Assembly (NCBI GenBank): GCA_021779415.1
Contig: JAJYAS010000244.1
Location: forward strand, 1-5,948
DNA from: Bacillota bacterium
GTDB lineage: Bacteria; Bacillota_B; Desulfitobacteriia; Desulfitobacteriales; Desulfitobacteriaceae
Direction of reading: 5' to 3'
DNA length: 5,948 bases
The position numbers and the translations under genes were made by a program. The notes beneath the pieces are model-generated. The model was not told where the DNA came from and did not search any database. It saw only the letters and a list, made by a program, of their open reading frames with translations. Each line of letters starts with the position of its first letter. Within the stretch, counting starts at the first letter, position 1. Of the stretch, positions 1 through 5,930 are shown in pieces.

Positions 1-665
1 AAAAAAAGTACCTTTTGTTCGCTATGAGAATGTCTATCATGTAAGTAGTTAACCTGTGCCTGAAGAGATCTTAATTGTTCTTGAAGCTGATTTAAAGACA
101 AGTTTGGTGAGAGAAAACTCACGGGCAATTCTTCGCTAATTCTTATATCGTGTATTTTACTATAAATAGCAGGATGTATAACTGAGCCTTCTGTAGATGC
201 AAATCTCTTAGCTAGTTCGGCTTGAATGTTTGAAGGCTTAAATGAATAATGTGTTGGCTCTACTTTATAATATTCTTTAAATTTAATAAGGCTAGAATTA
301 TCTTCTCTTTTTTCTCTTACTTCAGATCCGCTAATAAAGATAAGATTTTGAAAACAGTTAGTATTTCTGTACTCGTATTCATCTTCCTTTTTTACAATTA
401 CACTTAATCTAATAAGCGCTATGTTTTTAGGATCTCTCTTTGATGCACTTAAGTATCCTACTATTCCTTTATCTTTACATATATCACTGAATACTTCGTG
501 CTCTTTAGTGAAGTCTAGCTCTTTTTTATTTGGTAATGTAACCGTTAAAGAAGGCTTCCATGTCCATCCCTCATAAAATTCATCATTTTCGTTGCCCAAT
601 ACGCAGCAAGAAAAGAAAAAAAACACATTTAAGAAAGTTACATATACCCTACAACGAGAAAACAT
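1..665 (-). CDS. Exported hypothetical protein with C-terminal coiled coil, partial (3' end outside window)
   Basis: Reading the minus strand from the ATG at 665-663 gives 221 codons with no stop, running off the window, so the C-terminus is missing. The N-terminus (MFSRCRVYVTFLNVFFFFSCC) looks like a signal sequence: a basic start, then a very hydrophobic stretch of about residues 7-19, then Cys20-Cys21. FFSC is a poor but possible lipobox; alternatively signal peptidase I could cut near VLG-N (residue 24). The mature part is charged and hydrophilic with no motif I recognise. Residues 189-208 form a short coiled coil with hydrophobic residues at 191, 194, 198, 201, 205 and 208 (3-4 spacing), followed by a His/Ser-rich stretch. 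The start is supported by AGGTG (plus-strand 670-674) 4 nt upstream. The gene lies 30 nt after the LRR gene's stop and probably shares its transcript. Function unknown; probably envelope-associated or secreted. Confidence 0.75.
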   Translation of the reverse strand, partial: MFSRCRVYVTFLNVFFFFSCCVLGNENDEFYEGWTWKPSLTVTLPNKKELDFTKEHEVFSDICKDKGIVGYLSASKRDPKNIALIRLSVIVKKEDEYEYRNTNCFQNLIFISGSEVREKREDNSSLIKFKEYYKVEPTHYSFKPSNIQAELAKRFASTEGSVIHPAIYSKIHDIRISEELPVSFLSPNLSLNQLQEQLRSLQAQVNYLHDRHSHSEQKVLF

Positions 666-669
666 TTTT

Positions 670-674
670 CACCT
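670..674 (-). promoter_or_regulatory. Ribosome binding site deciding the start of the partial minus-strand gene
   Basis: The minus strand reads AAGGTGAAAAATG. The AGGTG core is 4 nt from the ATG at 665. It lies in the 30-nt gap after the LRR gene. I see no promoter or terminator in that gap, which favours co-transcription of the two genes. Confidence 0.6.
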
Positions 675-695
675 TTTAACTAACACCATAAGATT

Positions 696-1337
696 TTATT
701 TATATTTTTTATAGTAATTATTATGCGCTTTAATACACGAGGTAGGAACGTATCGTCGAGTATTTTCACTTTCAAGCCATGACTTAGGCACCCAAATTAC
801 TTTAGAAATACAACTTAAAATTTTCTTATTACGTTCCACTTCTCCCACCTCAGGAAACATACCTTCAAGCGAAGAAACTAAAATCTTCATTCCGTCACTG
901 CTAGCCGCTCCTCCGCTACCCACAATATCTAAGAATTCAAAATCCTCTTGAAGCAGAAGAGGCATAAATGCTTTTATTCCTTTTTCAGTTAATCTATTAA
1001 AAGACAAATTAAGAACCTTCAAAGAAGGTAAGCTTTTTAAAGAAAAATTGACAATTTTTTCAATACTATTATCTGTAATATTATTCTTGCTTAAATCCAG
1101 CCTTGCAACCCCAGATAAGTCTTCTTCTTCCAGCTCTTGTAGTAAGCCATCTACGGTTACAGTACGTGAGCTTGCTTGTGCATCAGTAAGCCTTGCTCCT
1201 CTTCGTGTTAACATTGAGGGACCGCTATAATCCAGTTCTTCATTATCAGCGTACATGCTATATGCATCCGTCACAAAAATTGCACCAGCTAAAGCTAGTA
1301 AAATTCCTGTGTTCTGAAAATATTTAATATAGCTCAT
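696..1337 (-). CDS. Exported leucine-rich-repeat protein
   Basis: This is a 213-aa protein. Residues 1-27 look like a Sec signal peptide: a polar MSYIKYFQNTG, a hydrophobic core at about 12-22, and a likely cut after AYS at residue 27. LRR-type units follow: 77-97 (VARLDLSKNNITDNSIEKIVN), 106-126 (LKVLNLSFNRLTEKGIKAFMP) and a degenerate third at about 133-153 (FEFLDIVG then SDGMKIL). The LxLSxNxIT/LT core with a following helix resembles the ribonuclease-inhibitor type. Such repeats form a curved solenoid used for protein binding; no catalytic domain is visible. The C-terminal 60 residues are basic, contain two Cys (155 and 201), and end in YYKKYK. A weak AGGA (11 nt away) precedes the ATG, and a strong promoter lies at 1377-1405. 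By analogy with LRR proteins of intracellular bacteria it could be a host-interaction protein, but that is inference. Confidence 0.8.
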   Translation of the reverse strand: MSYIKYFQNTGILLALAGAIFVTDAYSMYADNEELDYSGPSMLTRRGARLTDAQASSRTVTVDGLLQELEEEDLSGVARLDLSKNNITDNSIEKIVNFSLKSLPSLKVLNLSFNRLTEKGIKAFMPLLLQEDFEFLDIVGSGGAASSDGMKILVSSLEGMFPEVGEVERNKKILSCISKVIWVPKSWLESENTRRYVPTSCIKAHNNYYKKYK

Positions 1338-1376
1338 TTGTATTCTCGTCCTTATTTACAAATTTTAACTTCTTTC

Positions 1377-1405
1377 ATTCTAGAAAAATAAAAAACATAC
1401 GTCAA
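1377..1405 (-). promoter_or_regulatory. Sigma-70-like promoter for the LRR gene
   Basis: On the minus strand, TTGACG (plus 1400-1405) and TAGAAT (plus 1377-1382) are separated by exactly 17 nt. Transcription would start near 1370, leaving a leader of about 33 nt before the ATG at 1337. The spacer is T-rich. The mobile-element block begins just upstream of the -35 box, so any upstream activator site would have been displaced by it. Confidence 0.65.
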
Positions 1406-1447
1406 GAAGTATTTAGTAATGGCATGGACTGGAGATTCACCAAAAGC

Positions 1448-1500
1448 TGAACCATCGGAGTACGTTGCAGAGTAATTTCTTCTCTTCCTCCGCAGGTTCA
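1448..1500 (+). ncRNA. Candidate bridge-RNA stem-loop in the IS110 left-end leader
   Basis: TGAACC (1448-1453) pairs with GGTTCA (1495-1500). A symmetric 2x2 internal loop (AT opposite CA) follows, then CGGAG (1456-1460) pairs with CTCCG (1488-1492). Inside that, AGAG (1469-1472) can pair with CTCT (1482-1485). This gives 11 uninterrupted Watson-Crick pairs around one internal loop, placed 25 nt before the transposase ATG. IS110-group elements are known to encode a structured bridge RNA in the non-coding left end that guides donor and target recognition, so this hairpin is a candidate part of one. The full RNA (usually over 100 nt) and its guide loops cannot be assigned from here. It could instead be a translational control hairpin of the transposase. 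Confidence 0.45.
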
Positions 1501-1524
1501 TAAACTGGTAGGGGAAGACCAACC

Positions 1525-2427
1525 ATGAACCATACTGTTAAACAACCCACTGCCATCGGGTTAGACCTCGCAAAAAGCACCATGCACTTGCATGCATTAG
1601 ATGACTACGGAGGTACGCTTTGGAAAAAGACTCTGAAAACAGAAGAGCTGGTGATATTTTTGAAAAATTTGAATCCCTGTTTAATCGGCATTGAAGCCTG
1701 TGGGGGGAGTCACTATTGGCATCGAACACTTTCATCGTTGGGCCATACTGTCCACATGATATCGCCTCTGCGAGCGAAATCTTTTGTTGAAGGTCAGAAA
1801 AATGACAAGAATGATGCGGCCGCTATCGCCAATGCGGTGACCAATCGACAAACACGAATCATTCCTCCCAGAACAATCTGGCAGCAAGAAATTGAAAGTT
1901 TACATACGATGCGAGGTTTAAAAATAAAGCAGCGAACTCAGATCATAAATCACATGCGTGGAATGATGAATGAGTATGGTACTTCCTGCAGAACAGGAGC
2001 TATCTGGTTTGAAAATAACGCCAAAGAACTCATTGAAAAAGCAGCAAAAGATAATGACTCTTTCCCAAAGCTTATTGTAGAAGAACTACTGATTCAGGTC
2101 AAAGACCTGGAGGTTATCAAGGGGCGTATTCAAGACGTTGAAAAGCATCTTATTAAGATCTCACAAGAAAACCCCTGTAAAAGGCTCATGACAATTCCAG
2201 GTATTGGGCCTTTGATTAGCACGATGCTTTATGGGTATGCGGATAAGGGTGAGTACTACAAAACAAGCAGAGATTTTGCCGCATCCCTCGGTCTCGTTCC
2301 ACGACAATACTCCACAGCTGCGACACGAAGCTACTTAAAGGAGTTGTTTATATGGATACATCATAAACCATCTATACCACTAGATGAACCTAGGGATCTG
2401 AATAAAGAAGCGATCCTGACAATGTAA
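1525..2427 (+). CDS. IS110-family DEDD transposase, N-terminal part, interrupted by a group II intron
   Basis: Recombinase of the IS110 family, which has a RuvC-like DEDD domain and a C-terminal domain with a candidate serine nucleophile. Visible DEDD residues are Asp14 (IGLDLAKS), Glu57 (GIEACGG), and Asp94 and Asp97 (KNDKNDA). A helical linker follows to about 215, then the C-terminal Transposase_20-type domain begins with MTIPGIGP (222-229) and runs to LGLVPRQYST (255-264). Homology stops there. Residues 265-300 (AATRSYLKEL... to the stop at 2427) are read-through into intron RNA and not genuine protein. A full-length member would continue with GGK...GRISKRGN and some 70-80 more residues. 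The ATG at 1525 has AGGGGA (1510-1515) 9 nt upstream. Unless the intron splices, the product lacks most of its catalytic C-terminal domain. Confidence 0.85.
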   Translation: MNHTVKQPTAIGLDLAKSTMHLHALDDYGGTLWKKTLKTEELVIFLKNLNPCLIGIEACGGSHYWHRTLSSLGHTVHMISPLRAKSFVEGQKNDKNDAAAIANAVTNRQTRIIPPRTIWQQEIESLHTMRGLKIKQRTQIINHMRGMMNEYGTSCRTGAIWFENNAKELIEKAAKDNDSFPKLIVEELLIQVKDLEVIKGRIQDVEKHLIKISQENPCKRLMTIPGIGPLISTMLYGYADKGEYYKTSRDFAASLGLVPRQYSTAATRSYLKELFIWIHHKPSIPLDEPRDLNKEAILTM

Positions 2428-2901
2428 CGAGGCATGGGAACATGCGGGGGACAAATCGTAAGAGGAGAACCCTTCTGGAAACTACATCCGGATGAGTGCT
2501 AGGTAGGCGGTATGGTGAAGAAATCTAAATCTGCGATAAAGATCGTTATATTGAATGAGTGGAAGTAGTTGATACACTCAAACCAAAAGGTAATGGAAAC
2601 AGGAGGAATGTCTCAGTGGTGCATCCTCGTGGTCAATAAGTTTCCCGGTCGACAGCAGGCACCTAACCCGTCGTACATCTTTAAGCGGAACGTGGAAAAC
2701 CCTATATAGCTCCCGCAAGGGACAGTTAACCGTAAGGGAGACCTATGGTTATGTAGGACTAGGAGGTTGGAAAAAGCGAATGTCGTTCTGTAACGGGGCG
2801 GATAAGGGTTTAAACGTTACCCTACTGCGAAAGCAGGCTGACGTCCAATTGGTCTTTCTTTGCGAGATAAATTGGAGAACCGTAAGAATGAGGAAAAGCA
2901 A
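2318..2901 (+). ncRNA. Group II intron RNA domains I-III and start of IV (non-coding 5' part)
   Basis: No protein-coding gene is supported here; it is the ribozyme scaffold upstream of the maturase gene. Local hairpins include GCATG-GGAA-CATGC (2432-2445, GNRA loop), TGAGTG/CACTCA (2556-2561 with 2575-2580, 13-nt loop) and TCCC-GCAA-GGGA (2711-2722, GNRA loop). The GNRA tetraloops fit the tertiary contacts of domain I. The assignment rests mainly on position between a GUGYG-like start and the maturase. Domain boundaries cannot be drawn without a covariance model. Confidence 0.65.
2890..2894 (+). promoter_or_regulatory. Ribosome binding site supporting the maturase start at 2902
   Basis: GAGGA ends 7 nt before ATG 2902, a good spacing. 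The in-frame TTG at 2860 is preceded by CAATTGGTCTTTCT, which has no comparable purine-rich site, so the downstream ATG is preferred. Confidence 0.6.
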
Positions 2902-4440
2902 ATGACGGCAGTGGAAATACCATTGACTGGTGCATCTTCAGCTCCCGAACTAACTTGGGCAGCCATTAATTGGCAACAGGTCAGATTTGAGGTAAAACGG
3001 CTGCAATTGCGTATCGCAAAGGCTGTTCGAGGAAAACGCCACGGTAAAGTGCGAGCTTTACAGTGGCTCTTAACGCACTCCTTCTCTGCTAAACTATTGG
3101 CAGTGAAGAGAGTGGCCGAAAATTCTGGGGCTAAAACCCCCGGAGTCGATGGAGTTCTCTGGAAAACTCCGGAAAAGAAAATACAAGCGGTGAAATCGTT
3201 ACAGAGGCGAGGGTACCAACCCTTGCCATTGCGAAGGATCTATATTCCAAAAACTCAAGGACGTCGTCCCCTTTCCATTCCCTCTCTGATCGACAGAAGT
3301 ATGCAGGCATTGCATCTCCTGTCCTTAGAGCCGGCAGCGGAAATGATGGCGGACAAGAACGCATACGGCTTCCGCCCTAAGCGTTCTACAGCCGATGCCA
3401 TCGAGCAGTGTTTCAATTCACTTGCAAGAAAAGTATCGCCACCTTGGATTCTGGAAGGAGATATCCGAGCCTGTTTCGATAATCTTTCGGCAAAATGGTT
3501 AGTAGACCATATCCCCATGGATAAGGCGCTTCTTAACAAATGGCTGACCGCCGGCTATGTGGAAGAGAAAACTCTTCATCCTACCCTTGAAGGAGTATCG
3601 CAAGGGAGTCCTACTTCACCGGCAATTCTAGTTATTGCTCTAAGTGGTCTGGAGAAGGCGATTAAAAGCGCTGCCTCCAGAAGAGATAAGGTGAACGTAA
3701 TCTCCTACGCGGATGACTTTGTCATCACAGGAGCTTCAAAAGAAATTCTGGAAGATAAGGTCATGCCAATCGTAGCTACTTTCCTCAAGGAGCGTGGTTT
3801 GGAACTTTCTCCTCAGAAAACCAAAATCACGCACGTGGATGATGGGTTTGATTTCCTTGGATTCAACGTACGCAAGTACAAGGGTAAACTTCTTATAAAG
3901 CCCTCTAAGAAGAACGTAAAATCTTTCCTAGATGAAATTCGAGGCCTAATCAAATCAAATCCAACTGCAAAAACAGAAAACCTCATCTTGCAACTTAATC
4001 CAAAGATTAGGGGCTGGGCGAATTATTTCTGTCATGTGGTTGCCAAAGAAACTTTCAATTATGTAGATTACTGTATTTTCAAGACAATAATACGATGGGT
4101 TAAAAGGAGGCATCCAGGAAAAGCGGCGGTGTGGAGGTGCAAGAAGTACTTCCGTTCCCAAGGCTTGCAACACTGGATATTTTCTGCGGCCGTAAGAGAC
4201 GAAGAAGGAAATACATCTTTCGTAGATCTTCTTAAGGCATCAAATATACCTATTCGTAGGCATGTTAAAATAAGGGCTGAGGCTACTCCTTATGATCCTC
4301 AATTCAAGGAATACTTTCTAAAACGCAAATGGTTGCGCGTAAGAAAGGAGACCAAGATTAATCAGAAAGGAGAACCCCTGAACTTTAACAGCTCCAGAGA
4401 GGTTAAGCGGACAACCGGGTCACTTAAAACTGGCCTTTGA
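2902..4440 (+). CDS. ltrA: Group II intron reverse transcriptase/maturase (no HNH endonuclease domain)
   Basis: Intron-encoded protein that assists intron RNA folding and splicing and copies the intron into DNA at new sites. I start at ATG 2902 (512 aa): GAGGA (2890-2894) lies 7 nt upstream. The TTG at 2860 would add 14 residues but has no better ribosome site. Numbering from 2902: RVT_N-type N-terminus at about 19-75 (TWAAINWQQVRFEVKRLQLRI); RT fingers with TPGVDG at 79-84, RRIYIPK at 111-117 and YGFRPKRST at 155-163; palm Asp187 in GDIRACFDN; QGSPTSP at 234-240; catalytic YADD at 269-272; thumb/maturase domain X with LNPKIRGWANYF at 375-386 and WVKRRHPGK at 399-407. The C-terminus (about 450-512) has HVKIRAEATPYDP and a basic tail. 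The Cys pairs and His-rich HNH motif that follow PYDP..YF in many relatives are absent. The RT catalytic residues look intact, so the protein is probably functional. Confidence 0.92.
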   Translation: MTAVEIPLTGASSAPELTWAAINWQQVRFEVKRLQLRIAKAVRGKRHGKVRALQWLLTHSFSAKLLAVKRVAENSGAKTPGVDGVLWKTPEKKIQAVKSLQRRGYQPLPLRRIYIPKTQGRRPLSIPSLIDRSMQALHLLSLEPAAEMMADKNAYGFRPKRSTADAIEQCFNSLARKVSPPWILEGDIRACFDNLSAKWLVDHIPMDKALLNKWLTAGYVEEKTLHPTLEGVSQGSPTSPAILVIALSGLEKAIKSAASRRDKVNVISYADDFVITGASKEILEDKVMPIVATFLKERGLELSPQKTKITHVDDGFDFLGFNVRKYKGKLLIKPSKKNVKSFLDEIRGLIKSNPTAKTENLILQLNPKIRGWANYFCHVVAKETFNYVDYCIFKTIIRWVKRRHPGKAAVWRCKKYFRSQGLQHWIFSAAVRDEEGNTSFVDLLKASNIPIRRHVKIRAEATPYDPQFKEYFLKRKWLRVRKETKINQKGEPLNFNSSREVKRTTGSLKTGL

Positions 4441-4447
4441 AAGGCTT

Positions 4448-4481
4448 GAGCCGTGTGCTTCGAAAGAGGCATGCACGGTTC
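4448..4481 (+). ncRNA. Group II intron domain V (catalytic hairpin)
   Basis: The 34-nt hairpin starts GAGCCGTGTGC and ends GCACGGTTC. The 14-nt 5' arm (4448-4461) pairs with the 16-nt 3' arm (4466-4481) across a GAAA tetraloop (4462-4465). There are 14 pairs, two of them G-U, with the characteristic 2-nt bulge on the 3' side (TG at 4472-4473). The catalytic AGC triad is at 4449-4451. It lies 7 nt after the maturase stop. This is the most diagnostic part of the intron and shows no disabling change. Confidence 0.95.
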
Positions 4482-4484
4482 TTA

Positions 4485-4519
4485 TGGGAGCTGAGGCTGG
4501 AGACAGCCTCAGCTTACCA
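4485..4519 (+). ncRNA. Group II intron domain VI with candidate branch-point adenosine
   Basis: GCTGAGGCT (4490-4498) pairs perfectly with AGCCTCAGC (4505-4513) around the loop GGAGAC. Below it A4489-T4514 and G4488-T4515 pair, A4516 is left unpaired, and GG (4486-4487) pairs with CC (4517-4518). A bulged A near the base of the 3' strand is the expected branch point. It is 7 nt from the proposed end at 4522, which fits the usual 7-8 nt distance. Confidence 0.75.
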
Positions 4520-4522
4520 GGC

Positions 4523-4586
4523 GAGGCAAGCCAATATATGGAAGGATTTCAAAAAGAGGCAACACAGACCTAAAATTACCTGAGAA
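4523..4586 (+). pseudogene. IS110 transposase, 3' exon fragment
   Basis: Continuation of the transposase begun at 1525. Read in frame from G|GA, it encodes GGKPIYGRISKRGNTDLK (to 4575), matching the conserved [GG]K..LGRISKRGN..LR segment that follows PRQYS(T/S) in IS110-family enzymes. After DLK the reading (LPEKGLWRF...) no longer looks like the family, because the IS256-type element begins at about 4587. Intron splicing would fuse this to residue 264 of the 5' exon but would still leave a truncated enzyme ending inside the IS256-type element at about 4643. It is too short to be detected on its own as a gene. Confidence 0.75.
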
Positions 4587-4631
4587 GGGATTGTGGAGGT
4601 TCTGTAAGAAAGTATGTGTAAGTAGGCATAG
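4587..4631 (+). repeat. Left terminal inverted repeat of the IS256-type element (imperfect)
   Basis: The outer block GGGATTGTGGAGGTTCTGT and inner block GTGTAAGTAGGCATAG match the reverse complement of 5896-5930, but the two blocks are farther apart here (GTGTAA at position 30 rather than 19). Confidence 0.5.
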
Positions 4632-4654
4632 GAAACTACCTTAAGAAAAAAGAA

Positions 4655-4660
4655 AAGGAG
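4655..4660 (+). promoter_or_regulatory. Ribosome binding site of the IS256-type transposase
   Basis: AAGGAG lies 8 nt before ATG 4669, a near-ideal Shine-Dalgarno sequence that fixes the start codon. Confidence 0.7.
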
Positions 4661-4668
4661 AAAGACCT

Positions 4669-5892
4669 ATGAGTACGGAAGAAACATTAAGCCTGGATGC
4701 GTTAGCCAAGCAAATAGCTAAGCAATATCCGACAAGAGAAGACCTTTTAGGAGACGCGGGAGTTTTTCAAGAACTTTTCAGAAGGACGCTTCAATCGGCT
4801 CTTGATGGAGAGCTGACCCATTATTTGGGGTATGAAAAACATAAGAGATTTCCTGAGAGTGAGAACAAACGAAATGGTTATAGTCAAAAGCAAATCAAAA
4901 GCAGTAAAGGAGAATTAGAGGTCAAAATCCCTCGAGATCGTAAAGGAGAATTTGAGCCTGAACTTTTACCAAAGTACCAAAAACGATTTAATGAGCTGGA
5001 TGATAAAATTATAGCTCTTTATGCTCGTGGTTTAAGTACCCGAGACATTCAAGACCAGTTGAAAGAAATTTATGGAGTAGATGTTTCTCCAACCCTTATT
5101 TCAACTGTAACGTCCTCAGTTATGGAAGAGGTAAAAGCTTGGCAAACGCGTCCTTTGGATAGGATATATCCGATTGTCTATTTGGATTGTATCGTCGTGA
5201 AAGTGAAAGAGGATAATCGTATTACAAACAAGGCAGTTTATCTTGCCTTAGGAGTGAATATAGAAGGCCATAAGGAACTTTTAGGCATGTGGATTAGTAA
5301 GAATGAAGGGGCTAAATTTTGGCTAGGTGTTTTGACGGAACTTAAAAACAGAGGGGTAGAAGATGTGCTGATTTTCTGCGTTGACGGGCTTACGGGTTTT
5401 CCAGAAGCCATAGAGGCCGTTTATCCTCAAGCCAAAATTCAGCTATGTATTGTTCATCTTATTAGGAATTCTCTCAAATATGTCAGTTGGAGGGATCGTA
5501 AGCTTTTAGCTGCTGATTTAAAGAAAATTTATTCAGCAAGAACGGTGCAAGAAGCCGAGATGGCTCTGGATGAGTTCTCCCAAAAATGGGATAATCAGTA
5601 TCCTTCTATCAGCCAAATGTGGCTTAATCATTGGGAAAATATCATTCCTTTTTTTGATTATCCTGAGGACATACGCAAGGCAATTTATACAACAAATGCG
5701 ATAGAATCCCTCAATATGACGTTACGGAAAGTCATAAAAAACAAAAGGATATTCCCCACAGATGACTCTGTTTTTAAGGTTTTATTCCTTGCGATCAATA
5801 ACTTATGTAAAAAATGGACCATGCCTATTAAAAACTGGAAAATGGCCATGAACAGATTTTCTATTGAATTTGAAAAGAGGATCAGTATATAA
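4669..5892 (+). CDS. IS256-family (MULE-like, DDE) transposase
   Basis: A 407-aa transposase, close to the usual 390-410 aa of the family, apparently full length. The N-terminal part (1-100) has the family's DNA-binding region with HYLGYEKH (51-58) and RNGYSQK (68-74). ALYARGLSTRDI (116-127) follows. The DDE catalytic triad is seen as Asp173 (YLDCIVVKV), Asp239 (FCVDGLTGFPEAI) and Glu346 (TTNAIESLNMTLRK), with spacings of 66 and 107 typical of IS256. The conserved C-x2-H is Cys260-His263 in QLCIVHLIRNSLKYV, and the C-terminal alpha-helical end is present. The enzyme cuts and joins the IS ends, probably via a circular intermediate as known for IS256. The start has a strong AAGGAG at 4655-4660. 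No frameshift or missing catalytic residue is seen, so it could be active. Confidence 0.95.
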   Translation: MSTEETLSLDALAKQIAKQYPTREDLLGDAGVFQELFRRTLQSALDGELTHYLGYEKHKRFPESENKRNGYSQKQIKSSKGELEVKIPRDRKGEFEPELLPKYQKRFNELDDKIIALYARGLSTRDIQDQLKEIYGVDVSPTLISTVTSSVMEEVKAWQTRPLDRIYPIVYLDCIVVKVKEDNRITNKAVYLALGVNIEGHKELLGMWISKNEGAKFWLGVLTELKNRGVEDVLIFCVDGLTGFPEAIEAVYPQAKIQLCIVHLIRNSLKYVSWRDRKLLAADLKKIYSARTVQEAEMALDEFSQKWDNQYPSISQMWLNHWENIIPFFDYPEDIRKAIYTTNAIESLNMTLRKVIKNKRIFPTDDSVFKVLFLAINNLCKKWTMPIKNWKMAMNRFSIEFEKRISI

Positions 5893-5895
5893 TGT

Positions 5896-5930
5896 CTTTG
5901 CCTAATTTACACAAATCTCCGCACAGACCC
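5896..5930 (-). repeat. Right terminal inverted repeat of the IS256-type element
   Basis: Read inward on the minus strand it begins GGGTCTGTGCGGAG and continues to GTGTAAATTAGGCAAAG. It starts 3 nt after the transposase stop codon, as is usual for compact IS256 elements. Confidence 0.6.

Larger units (their letters stand above)
2318..4522 (+). mobile_element. Group II intron inserted in the IS110 transposase gene
   Basis: Self-splicing retroelement. The 5' boundary is placed where transposase homology ends. The bases from 2318 read CTGCGACACG, close to the group II start consensus GUGYG but with C instead of G at position 1. The 3' boundary is placed after domain VI so that exon codon 265 becomes G|GA and the protein reads YST-GGKPIYGRISKRGN. 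Both ends are uncertain by 1-2 nt. Inside are structured RNA (2318 to about 2900), a reverse transcriptase/maturase gene, domain V and domain VI, in standard order. Total length is about 2.2 kb, typical for an intron with its protein. The intron lies in the same orientation as the host gene, as splicing requires. I could not assign the EBS1/IBS1 pairing with confidence. Confidence 0.85.
4587..5930 (+). mobile_element. IS256-family insertion sequence
   Basis: A 1.34-kb element containing one transposase gene. The right end, read inward from 5930, is GGGTCTGTGCGGAG then ATTTGTGTAAAT. It places GTGTAA at position 19, the same place as I recall for the IS256 terminus. The left end from 4587 reads GGGATTGTGGAGGTTCTGT, matching the outer part with small gaps. 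A second matching block is GTGTAAGTAGGC (4616-4627) against GTGTAAATTAGGC (right end, inward from 5912). The left end has about 11 extra bases between the two blocks. No 8-9 bp direct duplication is seen directly outside these ends, so the boundaries are tentative. The element sits in the 3' part of the IS110 transposase. Confidence 0.7.

Noticed and set aside
666..695. Terminator between the two minus-strand genes
   Set aside because: The 30-nt gap has no GC-rich hairpin followed by a T run.
1048..1230. Plus-strand 60-aa reading frame and similar overlapping frames (1538-1735, 3131-3364, 3255-3539, 3955-4173)
   Set aside because: They lie wholly within or antisense to well-supported genes, have no ribosome sites of note and show no recognisable domains.
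2317..2427. Residues 265-300 of the IS110 reading frame as genuine protein
   Set aside because: Family homology stops at YST, and the DNA from 2318 is the 5' end of the group II intron.
2860..2901. TTG start at 2860 adding 14 residues to the maturase
   Set aside because: It has no purine-rich ribosome site, while ATG 2902 has GAGGA at 7 nt, and the family-like sequence begins downstream.
2902..4440. Reverse transcriptase as part of a retron, DGR or CRISPR-associated RT defence system
   Set aside because: Maturase domain X, the downstream domain V/VI and the exon junctions show a group II intron. No template/variable repeat, msr/msd-like region or CRISPR repeats are present.
4563..5929. CACAGACC direct repeat as the IS256 target-site duplication
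   Set aside because: The right copy overlaps the terminal inverted repeat, and the sequence inside the left copy (TAAAATTACC) does not match the right tip. An 8-mer match between two short flanks is not rare enough to outweigh this.
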